A DNA stretch of 36,196 bases from Enterobacterales bacterium (lineage in GTDB: Bacteria; Pseudomonadota; Gammaproteobacteria; Enterobacterales; Kangiellaceae): assembly GCA_030949565.1 (NCBI GenBank), contig JAUZSK010000050.1, positions 1 through 36,196 on the forward strand. The letters are read 5' to 3'. A program made the translations under genes and the position numbers. Below are positions 25,322-34,780 of this stretch, one piece after another; position 1 is the first letter of the stretch, and the number at the start of each line of letters is the position of its first letter. The notes beneath the pieces are model-generated. The model had not been told where the DNA came from. It made no database searches and was given only the letters and a program-made list of their open reading frames with translations.

Positions 25322-25575
25322 TTAAACATCGACTCTCTATTCGTGCCAACAATCAATCCACTTTGCTTGAAAGACTGTTACAAGTAACCCGTTACCGTGG
25401 ATATCAAGTGCTAGAATTACAAGTCGAGCATCAAGCGGATGCCGACGAGTTAGTAATCAATTTGCAGGTCGGTAAACCGGCTCACTTGGCAGCGGATTCA
25501 ATCAATGGTATTCAGCATCTATACCACCAATTGAATAAGTTATTTGATGTAAAACATGTTAATCTTGCGGCATAA
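25318..25575 (+). CDS. ilvM: Acetolactate synthase, small regulatory subunit
   Basis: 85 residues, the size of E. coli IlvM. An ACT-like fold is suggested by LLERLLQVTRYRGYQVLELQ. It stabilises the large subunit. GTG start overlapping the ilvG stop (GTGA), indicating translational coupling and equal stoichiometry. Confidence 0.9.
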   Translation: MIKHRLSIRANNQSTLLERLLQVTRYRGYQVLELQVEHQADADELVINLQVGKPAHLAADSINGIQHLYHQLNKLFDVKHVNLAA

Positions 25576-25662
25576 AAAATAGGCTGAATTAATCCTAGCA
25601 GTTAATTCAAAAATGTTACAAACACTGATTTAAAAAGACTCGGAAAACAATAGGAAACGACA

Positions 25663-26593
25663 ATGGCAAAGGTTAGTTCAGATTTAATTTGGTTCAACGG
25701 AAAAATGATCCCCTTGGAAAGATGCCACAGTACATGTCATGAGCCATGCTTTGCATTATGGTTCATCGGTATTTGAAGGTATCCGCGCCTATGACACGCA
25801 TCAAGGGACCTGTATTTTTAGATTGAAAGAACATATCGAACGATTATTTAATTCGGCCAAAATTTATCGCATGAATATTCCCTATACTTTTGATGAAATC
25901 ATGCAAGCCTGTAAAGATTCTGTCACCCAAAATGGATTAAAGTCAGCCTATCTGCGTCCTTTAGTTTTTATTGGTGAAGTCGGCATGGGATTACGCCCTC
26001 CGATAGATGCTCAATGTGAAGTTATCATCGCAACCTTCCCTTGGGATGCCTATCTTGGTGAAGAAGCCATTGAACAAGGCGTGGAGGTCGGTATTTCTAG
26101 CTGGAATCGTCTTGCACCTAATACCATGCCTGCCGCTGCCAAAGCCGGAGGCAACTATTTATCTTCGCAGTTAATTTCTTGTGAAGCGGCGCGTCATGGT
26201 TATGCCGAAGGCATCGCATTGGATGTGGATCATTATGTGAGTGAAGGTGCTGGACAAAATGTCTTTTTAGTACGTAAGGGCATCATTTATACACCGCCTG
26301 CCACGGCTTCTATCTTAGAAGGTTTAACTCGCGACAGCGTTATACAATTAGCTCGTGATGCCGGGTTTGAAGTGCGGCAAGAAAAGATCACCCGTGAAGC
26401 GCTTTATCTAGCCGATGAAGTCTTCATGACTGGCACTGCGACCGAAGTGGTTCCGGTAAAAAGTATTGATGGGCTAACCATTGGTATTGGTTCACGAGGT
26501 CCTATGACAGAAAAAATTCAAAGTGCATTTTTTGGACTATTTGATGGCACTAAACCGGATCATCATGGCTGGCTAGAGTCGGTGGATCAATAA
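25663..26593 (+). CDS. ilvE: Branched-chain amino acid aminotransferase, frameshifted near the start
   Basis: Transfers the amino group to the keto acids of Ile, Val and Leu (fold type IV PLP enzyme). The natural start is ATG 25663 (MAKVSSDLIWFNGKMIP, with TAGGAAACG upstream), but an extra base in CCCTTGG (25711-25717) puts the next codons out of frame. Removing it gives WKDATVHVMSHALHYGSSVF, matching homologues exactly. The frame that is open begins only at ATG 25739 (284 residues), lacking the first ~25. AAAKAGGNYLSSQL has the PLP lysine, and ALDVDHYVSEGAGQNVF and EVFMTGTATEVVPV are intact. A base-call indel is the likely explanation. Confidence 0.93.
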
Positions 26594-26627
26594 AACCTCA
26601 AAATCTATTAAGCAAAGGTAATTACTC

Positions 26628-28490
26628 GTGGCAAAATTAAGATCAGCAACCACCACTCAAGGTCGAAACATGGCAGGAGCGCGCGCACTTTGGCGTGCGA
26701 CCGGAATGAAAGATGGCGACTTTGATAAGCCGATCATTGCGGTGGCTAATTCCTTTACTCAATTTGTTCCGGGTCACGTGCATTTAAAAGATATGGGGCA
26801 GTTGGTCGCCGAAGCCATTGAAAAAGCTGGTGGCGTGGCCAAAGAATTTAATACCATAGCTGTGGATGACGGGATTGCCATGGGTCATTCAGGCATGCTT
26901 TATAGTTTACCTTCGCGTGACTTAATTGCTGATTCAGTGGAATACATGGTGAACGCCCATTGTGCCGATGCCATTGTTTGTATTTCTAACTGCGATAAGA
27001 TCACACCGGGCATGTTAATGGCCGCCCTACGTCTAAATATACCGGTGATTTTTGTGTCCGGTGGACCGATGGAAGCCGGCAAAACCAAACTTTCCGATCA
27101 AATAATCAAACTGGATTTGGTGGATGCCATGATCAAAGGCGCCGATCCTTCTGTCGGTGATGAAGAAAGTGAACAAATTGAACGTTCCGCTTGCCCTACC
27201 TGTGGATCTTGCTCCGGTATGTTTACTGCCAACTCTATGAATTGTCTGGTTGAGGCATTAGGCCTAGCCTTACCGGGCAATGGTTCCATGCTTGCCACCC
27301 ATAAAGATCGTGAAGCCTTATTTTTAAATGCTGGTAAGCAAATCGTTGAACTATGTAAACGTTTTTATGATCAAGATGACGCCACCGCGTTACCACGCAA
27401 TATCGCCAACAAAGCTGCTTTTGAAAACGCTATGAGCCTTGATATTGCGATGGGCGGCTCCACCAACACCATTTTACATCTACTGGCCGCAGCACAAGAA
27501 GGCGGTGTTGATTTTAACATGCAGGATATTGATGATTTATCGCGTAAAGTACCTCATTTGTGTAAAGTTGCACCCTCCACGCCGCTGTATCATATGGAAG
27601 ATGTGCATCGTGCGGGTGGCGTCATTGCTATACTCGGTGAACTCGCCAGAGGTGGTCATTTAAAGACCGATACACACACGATTTTAGGCACTTCAATGGC
27701 TCACCTGCTAGAAAAATACGATGTAATGCAAACCAAAGATGAAGCCATTTTAAAATTTTATCAAGCGGGACCGGCGGGTATACGGACGACACAAGCTTTT
27801 AGTCAAGACTGTCGCTTTCCATCGCTTGATGTCGATCGCGAAGGTGGCTGTATTCGTCATCATGACCATGCTTATTCGAAGGAAGGTGGCTTAGCCGTTT
27901 TAAAAGGTAATATCGCTATTGATGGATGTATTGTAAAAACCGCTGGGGTGGATCAAGATAATTTGACCTTTAGCGGCCCAGCACACGTGTTTGAAAGTCA
28001 GGATGATGCGGTCAAGGGGATCTTAGCTGGCAATGTGGTGGCAGGTGAAGTGGTGGTGATCCGCTACGAAGGTCCTAAAGGCGGTCCGGGAATGCAAGAA
28101 ATGCTTTATCCCACCACCTATTTAAAATCCATGGGACTCGGTAAGCAATGCGCTTTGATTACCGATGGTCGTTTTTCCGGTGGTACATCAGGATTATCGA
28201 TTGGACATATTTCTCCCGAAGCCGCTGGCGGCGGAGCAATCGCCTTGATTGAACAGGGAGATATCATCGCCATTGATATTCCAAAGCGAAGTATCGAGCT
28301 ACAAATAAGTGAACTACAACTTGATCAAAGACGCGCGGCAATGAAAAACAAGAGTAATGCATGGCAAGCGGTGGATCGCCATCGCCCTATCAGCTACGCA
28401 CTCAAGAACTACGCCATGCTGGCGACTAGCGCCGACAAAGGTGCGGTAAGAGATCGTGAGCTGCTTGATCAGGGTTTCAACCAAACATGA
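26628..28490 (+). CDS. ilvD: Dihydroxy-acid dehydratase
   Basis: 620 residues, normal length. An Fe-S enzyme that dehydrates the dihydroxy acids to keto acids. Cluster-binding cysteines lie in [12 protein letters not shown] and [18 protein letters not shown], with the catalytic region [23 protein letters not shown] start preceded by AAAGG. It overlaps ilvA by four bases (ATGA). Confidence 0.97.
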   Translation: MAKLRSATTTQGRNMAGARALWRATGMKDGDFDKPIIAVANSFTQFVPGHVHLKDMGQLVAEAIEKAGGVAKEFNTIAVDDGIAMGHSGMLYSLPSRDLIADSVEYMVNAHCADAIVCISNCDKITPGMLMAALRLNIPVIFVSGGPMEAGKTKLSDQIIKLDLVDAMIKGADPSVGDEESEQIERSACPTCGSCSGMFTANSMNCLVEALGLALPGNGSMLATHKDREALFLNAGKQIVELCKRFYDQDDATALPRNIANKAAFENAMSLDIAMGGSTNTILHLLAAAQEGGVDFNMQDIDDLSRKVPHLCKVAPSTPLYHMEDVHRAGGVIAILGELARGGHLKTDTHTILGTSMAHLLEKYDVMQTKDEAILKFYQAGPAGIRTTQAFSQDCRFPSLDVDREGGCIRHHDHAYSKEGGLAVLKGNIAIDGCIVKTAGVDQDNLTFSGPAHVFESQDDAVKGILAGNVVAGEVVVIRYEGPKGGPGMQEMLYPTTYLKSMGLGKQCALITDGRFSGGTSGLSIGHISPEAAGGGAIALIEQGDIIAIDIPKRSIELQISELQLDQRRAAMKNKSNAWQAVDRHRPISYALKNYAMLATSADKGAVRDRELLDQGFNQT

Positions 28491-30031
28491 AAGATGGCGC
28501 GGGGCTCGACCTACTCAGAAACATCTTATTAGCCAAGGTTTATGATGTAGCTAAAGAGACCGAGCTGACCGAAATGACTCGCCTATCCAGTCAACTGGAT
28601 CAACAAATTTATCTTAAGCGAGAAGACCAGCAGGTCGTTCAATCCTTTAAATTACGCGGTGCTTACAATAAATTAGCCCATCTGCTTAAAGAGGAGAAAG
28701 CGCAAAACATCACTGAGGTGGTTGCGGCTTCGGCCGGTAATCATGCGCAAGGTCTCGCGCTAGCGGCAAAAAAATTGGGCATCACCGCTACCATCTTTAT
28801 GCCCATAACGACACCAGAAATAAAAGTTGAAAATGTAAAGCGCCTTGGCGGTCATGTTAAGCTCATTGGAAAATCTTTTGATCGAGCGCAACAAGCATCC
28901 CGTGATTATGCAGAGCAAAATCTACTGCCAATTATCCATCCCTTTGACGATCTGCAAGTAATTGCCGGTCAAGGCACCATCGCTAAAGAACTCTTGCAAC
29001 AACAGCCGGATGCGGATGTTATTTTTATTCCAGTGGGCGGCGGTGGGCTTATCGCCGGCATGGCCGCCTATATCAAACTACTCAGCCCTAGGACTAAAGT
29101 GGTGGCGGTTGAAGCGGAAGACTCTGCGTGCCTGTTAGCCGCGATAAAAGAGAACAAACCAGTGGATTTAGAACACGTCGGCCTATTTGCAGATGGTGTG
29201 GCGGTTAAACGAATTGGCGTCAACACCTTTGGCTTAATTCAGCAGTATTGCGATGAATTTATGACAGTCAATAGCGATGAAATTTGCGCATCCATCAAGG
29301 ATATTTTCGAACAGACTAGAGTGATTGCAGAGCCGGCAGGGGCACTATCTTTGGCCGGCTTAAAAAAATATTTTCAAACAAATTCATCGCATAAGAAACA
29401 AAAAGCTATTGCCATTTTGTCCGGTGCTAACATGAGTTTTCATAATCTGCGTTATGTCTCCGAGCGATGTGAACTCGGTGAGAAAAAAGAAGCAGTACTC
29501 GCGGTGACCATCCCTGAAGAAAAGGGTAGCTTTAAACGGTTTTGTCAAAGTTTGGATGGTCGTGTGATCACTGAATTTAATTATCGTTATTCAAATGGCG
29601 GTAGCGGCCAAGCACATATTTTTGTCGGTGTTCGATTATCCGAAGAGGCTAACCAAAGGCAAACATTAATTCAGCAGTTAGAAAAAGATCGTTATCAAGT
29701 GCAAGATCTCACCGACAATGAACTGGCCAAGCTGCATATTCGTTATATGATCGGTGGCAATAAACATTGTAAAAATCGAGAAAGAATATTCCGCTTTCAG
29801 TTTCCAGAATACCCTGGTGCCTTAGAAAAATTTCTCAATACACTTGGCGAATATTGGAATATCTCACTGTTTCATTATCGTAATCATGGTGCTGCTTTTG
29901 GACAAGTGCTGGCAGGATTTGAAGTGGATGAAACACATCAGGATTCTTTTTTTGAAAACCTAGAAAAACTGGGTTATCAGTGGCAAGAAGAAACCGACAA
30001 TTTAGCTTACCAAACTTTTTTATCTAAGTGA
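28487..30031 (+). CDS. ilvA: Biosynthetic threonine dehydratase
   Basis: 514 residues, equal to E. coli IlvA. Converts threonine to 2-oxobutyrate for isoleucine. The PLP lysine lies in [12 protein letters not shown] (about K55), the phosphate loop in [14 protein letters not shown]. Two ACT-like regulatory repeats occupy about residues 330-510 ([20 protein letters not shown] and [20 protein letters not shown]), so it should be feedback-inhibited by isoleucine. Last gene of ilvGMEDA, coupled to ilvD. Confidence 0.96.
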   Translation: MKDGAGLDLLRNILLAKVYDVAKETELTEMTRLSSQLDQQIYLKREDQQVVQSFKLRGAYNKLAHLLKEEKAQNITEVVAASAGNHAQGLALAAKKLGITATIFMPITTPEIKVENVKRLGGHVKLIGKSFDRAQQASRDYAEQNLLPIIHPFDDLQVIAGQGTIAKELLQQQPDADVIFIPVGGGGLIAGMAAYIKLLSPRTKVVAVEAEDSACLLAAIKENKPVDLEHVGLFADGVAVKRIGVNTFGLIQQYCDEFMTVNSDEICASIKDIFEQTRVIAEPAGALSLAGLKKYFQTNSSHKKQKAIAILSGANMSFHNLRYVSERCELGEKKEAVLAVTIPEEKGSFKRFCQSLDGRVITEFNYRYSNGGSGQAHIFVGVRLSEEANQRQTLIQQLEKDRYQVQDLTDNELAKLHIRYMIGGNKHCKNRERIFRFQFPEYPGALEKFLNTLGEYWNISLFHYRNHGAAFGQVLAGFEVDETHQDSFFENLEKLGYQWQEETDNLAYQTFLSK

Positions 30032-30118
30032 CTTATTTTTTATTTTAAATCGATAAAACTATAAACCATTAATATAGATCTCATGCGACTTGCTTAAACT
30101 CCCAATAGAGACATCCTT

Positions 30119-31390
30119 ATGAAACTTGAATCCCTAGCACTGCATCACGGTTATCAATCCGAAGCCACCACCAAAGCAGCAGCCGTTCCTATTTATCAAA
30201 CCAGTTCCTACACCTTTGATAATACACAACATGGCGCTGATTTATTCGATTTGAAGGTGCCGGGCAATATTTATACTCGAATCATGAATCCTACCACTTC
30301 AGTTTTAGAACAGCGGCTGGCTGAAATCGAGGGCGGTATTGGCGCGCTAGCTGTTGCTTCCGGTATGGCAGCCATCACCTACTCGATTCAGGCTATTGCA
30401 TCTTGTGGTGATAATATTGTTAGCGTATCGCAACTTTATGGCGGCACCTACAATTTATTTGCCCACAGCTTTCCGCAGCAGGGTATTGAGGTCAAATTTG
30501 CCGATGGTAATGACATTCCTGCGCTGGAGCAACTCATTGATGAAAATACAAAAGCTGTTTTCTGTGAGTCCATTGGTAATCCTGCCGGAAATATTGTGGA
30601 TATTAAAAAACTCGCTGAAGCTGCCCATAAAAAAGGCGTGCCACTGATTGTTGATAATACCGTTGCCACACCTTACCTTTGTCGACCTATCGAGTTAGGC
30701 GCTGATATTGTAGTGCATTCATTAACCAAATACATTGGCGGTCACGGAACCACCATTGGCGGCATTATTATTGACTCGGGAAAATTTGACTGGACTGCCG
30801 ATAAAAAGCGCTTCGCTATTTTAAATGAACCCGATCTTTCCTATCATGGTGTGATTTATACCCAAGCATTAGGTGAAGCGGCTTATATCGGTCGCTGTCG
30901 CGTGGTACCACTAAGAAATACCGGCGCTGCCTTGTCACCGCATAGTGCCTTTTTGATTTTACAAGGGCTTGAAACCTTAGCATTGCGAATGCAACGCCAC
31001 TGTGAAAACGCGCGTCAAGTCGCTCTATTTTTAAATCAGCATTCAAAAGTTAGCTGGGTTAATTATGCCGCACTAGAAGCTAGCCCTTATCAGCAACTAA
31101 GCCAAACAATCACTTCCGGTGAGGCTTCAGGAATTTTAAGTTTTGGCATTCAAGGTGGTCAAGCCGCAGGTGCTAAATTTATAGATGCCCTGCAAATGAT
31201 TTTACGCTTGGTGAATATCGGAGATGCCAAGTCACTGGCTTGCCATCCTGCAAGCACCACTCATCGTCAATTGAACGCAGAGGAACTAAAAGCAGCAGGC
31301 GTGTCGGAAGAAATGGTCAGAATATCGGTGGGCATTGAACATATTGATGATATTATCGCGGATATTTCTCAAGCTTTAGAAGCCGTATAA
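30119..31390 (+). CDS. metY: O-acetylhomoserine sulfhydrylase (aminocarboxypropyltransferase)
   Basis: 423 residues. Cys/Met PLP family. IYQTSSYTFDNTQHGADLFD and YTRIMNPTTSVLEQRLAEIE are strongly MetY-like. The PLP Asp is in VDNTVATPYLCRP and the Schiff-base Lys in VHSLTKYIGGHGTTIGGI (about K204). It incorporates sulfide into O-acetylhomoserine to give homocysteine. It lies 87 bases after ilvA on the same strand without a visible terminator between, so read-through from the ilv operon is possible; homoserine links the two pathways. Confidence 0.9.
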   Translation: MKLESLALHHGYQSEATTKAAAVPIYQTSSYTFDNTQHGADLFDLKVPGNIYTRIMNPTTSVLEQRLAEIEGGIGALAVASGMAAITYSIQAIASCGDNIVSVSQLYGGTYNLFAHSFPQQGIEVKFADGNDIPALEQLIDENTKAVFCESIGNPAGNIVDIKKLAEAAHKKGVPLIVDNTVATPYLCRPIELGADIVVHSLTKYIGGHGTTIGGIIIDSGKFDWTADKKRFAILNEPDLSYHGVIYTQALGEAAYIGRCRVVPLRNTGAALSPHSAFLILQGLETLALRMQRHCENARQVALFLNQHSKVSWVNYAALEASPYQQLSQTITSGEASGILSFGIQGGQAAGAKFIDALQMILRLVNIGDAKSLACHPASTTHRQLNAEELKAAGVSEEMVRISVGIEHIDDIIADISQALEAV

Positions 31391-31396
31391 ATTAGA

Positions 31397-31416
31397 TTGA
31401 AGGATTGTGGTATACT
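31397..31416 (+). promoter_or_regulatory. Extended -10 promoter upstream of the P1 peptidase
   Basis: TGGTATACT, with TATACT at 31411-31416, an extended -10 that can work without a good -35. The start codon lies about 100 bases downstream. Confidence 0.5.
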
Positions 31417-31522
31417 GCCTACATTCGTTAATTTTAAAACAAGGCTTTTATTCTCAGCCCATTGACCTCCAAAGTATTATCCTTAGATAATTATTCTGTA
31501 AAAACATCGAGGCTACAACATT

Positions 31523-32740
31523 ATGAAACCTATTCAACATTCGTCAAGGTTAAAAGCTTTGTTAGCTATGGTCATTACTTTGTTATTTATTGGCTCAATA
31601 CAATCTGAGATAAAAGAAAAAAGACCCAGAGCACGGGATATTGGCTTGGTTGTCGGCACTATGCAGACTGGGAAATATAACGCGATAACGGATGTCGAAG
31701 GCGTTCTTGTTGGACACTCAACAGTGATTATTGAACCCAATATTCATACCGGTGTTACAGCGATTATTCCCGCCTCCGGCAATCTTTATAAAAATCCAAT
31801 CCCTGGTTGGATTCATGCGGGCAATGGCTATGGTAAGTCGGTCGGTATCAGCCAAATCAAAGAATTTGGTGAAATTGAAACACCAATTCTACTAACCTGT
31901 ACGCTCTGCGTTTGGACAGCAGCCAATGCAATGGTTGATTATCTGTTAGAACAACCCGGTGAGGGAGAGCATACAATTAACCCGCTTGTCGGCGAAACCA
32001 ATGACAGCATTGTCAATGATATGTGGGCACATCCTGTAACCGCGAAACATGTAAGACAAGCAATTCAATCAGCCACAAATGGACCCGTAGCAGAAGGCAG
32101 TGTTGGAGCCGGAACAGGAACTCAAACCTACCATTGGAAAGGTGGAATTGGAACTAGCTCACGCGTATTGCCTAAATCTTTGGGTGGTTACACCGTCGGT
32201 GTATTGGTGCAAAGCAACTTATTGGCCGGAGCAACCCTTAGAATGAATGGCGCTCCCGTTGGGCGAGAACTAGGGAAATATGCCTACAAAAAGGAATTAG
32301 AAGAGGATAAAAAAAATGACGAAGCGGTAAGAGGTGGTTCGATAATGATCGTGGTAGCAACCGATGCACCACTAGACTCGCGTAATTTAGAGCGTCTCGC
32401 CACTCGCGCATTAATGGGACTGGCCAGAACAGGATCGGTTGCTGAAAATGGATCGGGTGATTATGTGATTGCTTTTTCTACTGCAAAAAAAGTAAGAAGA
32501 GTACGCGCCTCGATTAAACCTTGGCCAACGGAATCTCTGTTACCTTCCTCAATGTCTCCTTTATTTACCGCGACAGTGGAAGCTACGCAAGAGGCCATTT
32601 ATAACGCCCTATTTAAAGCCACAACAATCCAAGGAAGAGGAAATAAACTAGACGCTTTGCCGATTGATGAAACGATTAAAATATTAGAGAAATATAATGT
32701 TTTGAATTGGGATAAAACGATCCCACCGGGAAAGCATTAA
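31523..32740 (+). CDS. Secreted P1 family (DmpA/BapA-type) aminopeptidase
   Basis: 405 residues with an N-terminal signal peptide (about residues 10-28, LKALLAMVITLLFIGS). P1 (S58) peptidases are N-terminal nucleophile enzymes that self-cleave before a serine. Here RGGSIMIVVATDAPLDSRNL places cleavage between about Gly272 and Ser273. Other family signatures: NAITDVEGVLVGHSTVI, GSVGAGTGTQTYHWKGGIG, GVLVQSNL and RTGSVAENGSGDYVIAF. DmpA releases N-terminal amino acids or D-Ala; BapA hydrolyses beta-peptides; this sequence cannot settle which. Likely periplasmic. Confidence 0.9.
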   Translation: MKPIQHSSRLKALLAMVITLLFIGSIQSEIKEKRPRARDIGLVVGTMQTGKYNAITDVEGVLVGHSTVIIEPNIHTGVTAIIPASGNLYKNPIPGWIHAGNGYGKSVGISQIKEFGEIETPILLTCTLCVWTAANAMVDYLLEQPGEGEHTINPLVGETNDSIVNDMWAHPVTAKHVRQAIQSATNGPVAEGSVGAGTGTQTYHWKGGIGTSSRVLPKSLGGYTVGVLVQSNLLAGATLRMNGAPVGRELGKYAYKKELEEDKKNDEAVRGGSIMIVVATDAPLDSRNLERLATRALMGLARTGSVAENGSGDYVIAFSTAKKVRRVRASIKPWPTESLLPSSMSPLFTATVEATQEAIYNALFKATTIQGRGNKLDALPIDETIKILEKYNVLNWDKTIPPGKH

Positions 32741-32768
32741 TACTAAGGAAATCGATTTATTTTTGTCA

Positions 32769-32819
32769 CTAGATTAAGATTAAAAGCAATCAATACTGTA
32801 ATTGCTTATTTTAATCTAG
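32769..32819. repeat. Imperfect inverted repeat after the peptidase gene
   Basis: CTAGATTAA...AAAGCAAT pairs with ATTGCTT...TTAATCTAG around a short centre. It lies 28 bases after the peptidase stop and just beyond the yefM remnant on the other strand. No T-run follows directly. It could be a terminator, a deletion scar, or the outer end of the accessory region. Confidence 0.5.
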
Positions 32820-32848
32820 CGAAAAGTTTTATTGTCCAAGCTATCGTT

Positions 32849-33104
32849 TTAATCTTTAGCCACCTCATGATTTTCGACTTCGCCAGAGTGGTATTGCTGA
32901 ATTTGATTTAGCTAAATGCGCGGAATTCGCCGAACTTTTTAATAAATGCAGGGGTTCCATAAATCCATTAAATGAATCAAGTGACATAACCACCGCATCA
33001 TCGGCATCTCTTCGTGAAATTATAGTAAAATCAATATCTTCAAGCGCACGATCTAAAACACTTTTCAAGTGATTTAGAGCTGAGCATCTGCTAAGCCTAT
33101 GCAT
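32849..33104 (-). pseudogene. YefM/Phd-type antitoxin, broken by frameshifts
   Basis: The central part is unmistakably a YefM-type antitoxin: HLKSVLDRALEDIDFTIISR then RDADDAVVMSLDSFN. Both ends are out of frame. At the N-terminus the motif LADAQL, expected before NHLKSVL, is in another frame; at the C-terminus QIQQYHSGEVENHEVAKD, ending in TAA at 32849-32851, is in another frame from the break near 32901-32912. After it come bases coding KTIAWT, the start typical of YoeB toxins, but the toxin does not continue. So this is a decayed yefM-yoeB module, unless the breaks are base-call errors. Confidence 0.7.
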
Positions 33105-33117
33105 CGTATGGATGTTG

Positions 33118-33468
33118 CTATAAGACTACAACCGCAGGTATTGCTGCAATAAATATCCATAAGGTTAAAAAAGAACCTCCAACTAATAAGGATGTTTTTC
33201 CACCACTAAATTCTCTGGTTTCAATTGCTACAATGTCTTTTACCAATACTTCGGTATTTTTCCCTTTTATAACGCTTGATGAAATAGACTCAATAGTAAA
33301 TTCGTGATGAATTCCATTTGATGTAACAAGCTTAACTTCATCACCAATTTGGATTATATTTTCCTCAACTATTTTTGCTTGCAAATCCAGCGGTGACAAC
33401 TCAATTGGTCTCAGTGAAGTACAGCCATACACCACAAACACCATGAGGAATACGAATGCAGCTTTCAT
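33118..33468 (-). CDS. Small putative lipoprotein
   Basis: 116 residues. A signal peptide with a plausible lipobox VVYGC (Cys at about residue 16), then PIELSPLDLQAKIVEENIIQ, a beta-rich domain (GDEVKLVTSNGIHHEFTIES) and ALETREFSGG-like text (VAIETREFSGGKT) before a hydrophobic C-terminus. It resembles hypothetical lipoproteins common in proteobacteria; function unknown. AAGGAGA ribosome site. It sits inside the toxin-antitoxin region, between an attC-like palindrome and the yefM remnant. Confidence 0.75.
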   Translation of the reverse strand: MKAAFVFLMVFVVYGCTSLRPIELSPLDLQAKIVEENIIQIGDEVKLVTSNGIHHEFTIESISSSVIKGKNTEVLVKDIVAIETREFSGGKTSLLVGGSFLTLWIFIAAIPAVVVL

Positions 33469-33502
33469 CTTAATCTCCTTTTAAAGTCTGATATTAATAA
33501 TC

Positions 33503-33577
33503 GCCTAACGCCAAGTTTTGCAGATGATAACTGGAGCGAAGTGACGGTTAGCAATCTGCAACAATCCGCGGTTAGTT
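33503..33577 (-). repeat. attC-like palindromic site
   Basis: On the minus strand the ~75-base site ends in GTTAGGC, a perfect match to the attC core GTTRRRY, and begins AACTAAC (one mismatch to RYYYAAC). Inside, GCAGATTGCTAAC pairs with GTTATCATCTGC except for one unpaired T and one mismatch, as in the bulged stems of attC sites. The stop codon of the parE-like gene lies inside its left edge and the next gene starts about 35 bases beyond its right edge, as in gene cassettes. No integrase is visible. Confidence 0.5.
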
Positions 33578-33887
33578 GGTATTATTTGAACGTATATTTA
33601 GTAGATAATTTCTAAGCTTTCTTTCGCTACGCATGACATAAAGTATATAAACGCTATTAGCTTCAATTCGGTAAAAAATTCTGCAAGGTGACAATGCAAG
33701 CTCTAGTAACGCGTGCTTTTTAATTCAGGTGGTTTTTACCTGATTCAGGAAATTGTTCTAGTCGGCCAACGCTGACAAAGACTTTTTGGACAAGGTCTTT
33801 AGCAACTGCAATCTTGTCTAGAGCAATATATTCCGTAATATCATATAGATCTTGTAGTGCTGGCTCAGTCCAGATTATTTGAGCCAT
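33572..33887 (-). pseudogene. ParE/RelE-type toxin, broken by two frameshifts
   Basis: Starts at an ATG overlapping the end of the antitoxin (MAQIIWTEPALQDLYDITEY) and runs into stop codons after RLEQFPESGK. The true continuation is split over two further frames: PPELKSTRY, then ELALSPCRIFYRIEANSVYI and LYVMRSERKLRNYLL. One base added in the A5 run at 33733-33737 and one near 33704-33708 restore a ~105-residue toxin of normal length. This is a predicted mRNA interferase or gyrase inhibitor. Either inactivated or misread. Confidence 0.8.
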
Positions 33888-34132
33888 TTACTCATTTTTT
33901 CTTTAGCCTCGACTTGCGTGTATGTACGATTTTCGATAATTGCCGTTTCACCTCGTGCAATTCCTTCTAAAACCTGCATTCGATCTTGTGTTAATTGGTA
34001 ATCTTGGATATTGACTAGATAGGCAGATGGTTGTCCGTGCTCCGTAATTAGCACGGGCTCCCCTGATTCGCGCAGCTCAGCAAGAATTTTGGCTGCTTGG
34101 CGCTTAAGAGTAGTAACAAGTTCTATTTTCAT
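33875..34132 (-). CDS. Phd/YefM family antitoxin
   Basis: 85 residues. LKRQAAKILAELRESGEPVL and ITEHGQPSAYLVNIQDYQL are the Phd/YefM fold. The C-terminal acidic and helical part should wrap the toxin. It overlaps the toxin start by 13 bases, the normal operon order. An attC-like palindrome lies about 45 bases upstream. Confidence 0.9.
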   Translation of the reverse strand: MKIELVTTLKRQAAKILAELRESGEPVLITEHGQPSAYLVNIQDYQLTQDRMQVLEGIARGETAIIENRTYTQVEAKEKMSKWLK

Positions 34133-34178
34133 AATAGTGATACTATAGTAGCACTCCTGTTTTTTTGCTAGAGCTTTT

Positions 34179-34236
34179 CAACTAACGCTTTAAACTAGAG
34201 TGAGCTGTTCAGCATCGCTTGCCTTTATTAGTTATG
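34179..34236 (-). repeat. attC-like palindromic site with 26-base repeat
   Basis: The ~58-base segment is bounded on the plus strand by CAACTAAC and TTAGTTATG. On the minus strand the right end is GTTAGTT, one mismatch to GTTRRRY. The half next to the antitoxin stop (34204-34229) is repeated exactly at 35387-35412. Inner pairing is weaker than at 33503-33577. Confidence 0.4.
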
Positions 34237-34506
34237 TGATTTGTCGATCAGATTACCATAAACATATTTATGAAGAACGCTGGACATTAACGTTTGATAA
34301 GGGATCCCTTCAACTAACGCTCGCTCTTGAATTAATTCAAGATCCTTGCCTGCAATTCTAATGTTTACTCTTTTATCTTTCTTAAAAGTTGCTTTCGCTG
34401 CTGTTTTGTATTTCAAACGACTTTCATCAGTTAAAATTGATTCCCATTCATCATTTTCATAGGAATCCAATAGTTCTTTTTCTTCCAGTGTGAGTTTTTT
34501 AACCAT
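34228..34506 (-). CDS. CopG/BrnA-like antitoxin
   Basis: 92 residues from ATG 34506, preceded by TTGGAGATAATT. An upstream in-frame ATG (34572) would add 22 residues that overlap the toxin and look non-native. ESILTDESRLKYKTAAKATF precedes a ribbon-helix-helix part: RVNIRIAGKDLELIQERALV then EGIPYQTLMSSVLHKYVYG. It should bind its own promoter and neutralise the toxin encoded just upstream. The stop overlaps the repeat at 34204-34229. Confidence 0.85.
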   Translation of the reverse strand: MVKKLTLEEKELLDSYENDEWESILTDESRLKYKTAAKATFKKDKRVNIRIAGKDLELIQERALVEGIPYQTLMSSVLHKYVYGNLIDKSHN

Positions 34507-34780
34507 AATTATCTCCAAGGTACTTCTTAGTCGCCTTCCGACTAGGTATAACAGTTTTGAGGAATATTTCATCCTCTGATTCTACGAATGGGACAAGATA
34601 GGCATATTCATCAACATTGACGATAAACATTTTTTGGTGTGGATACCTCTCAATATTCGGGTGTTTAACAATATCTAATAGTCCATTGTTTTCTATAAGA
34701 AAAATTATACGCTCGAACGATATACCACGTTCTCTTACGAGCAATTCGTTCTTCTTATTATCCCATGAGTAAGACTTCAT
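34499..34780 (-). CDS. BrnT-like toxin
   Basis: 93 residues from ATG 34780 (an ATT-like codon upstream would add 13 unsupported residues). SYSWDNKKNELLVRERGISF is the typical W-x-x-x-K-N start. The middle, LLDIVKHPNIERYPHQKMFI and VPFVESEDEIFLKTVIPSRK, matches a BrnT-related family of predicted RNA-cleaving toxins. Overlaps the antitoxin gene by eight bases, toxin first as in brnTA. Confidence 0.8.
   Translation of the reverse strand: MKSYSWDNKKNELLVRERGISFERIIFLIENNGLLDIVKHPNIERYPHQKMFIVNVDEYAYLVPFVESEDEIFLKTVIPSRKATKKYLGDNYG

Noticed and set aside
32769..32819. attC site at the end of the TA region
   Set aside because: The palindrome lacks GTTRRRY/RYYYAAC cores, so I list it only as an inverted repeat.
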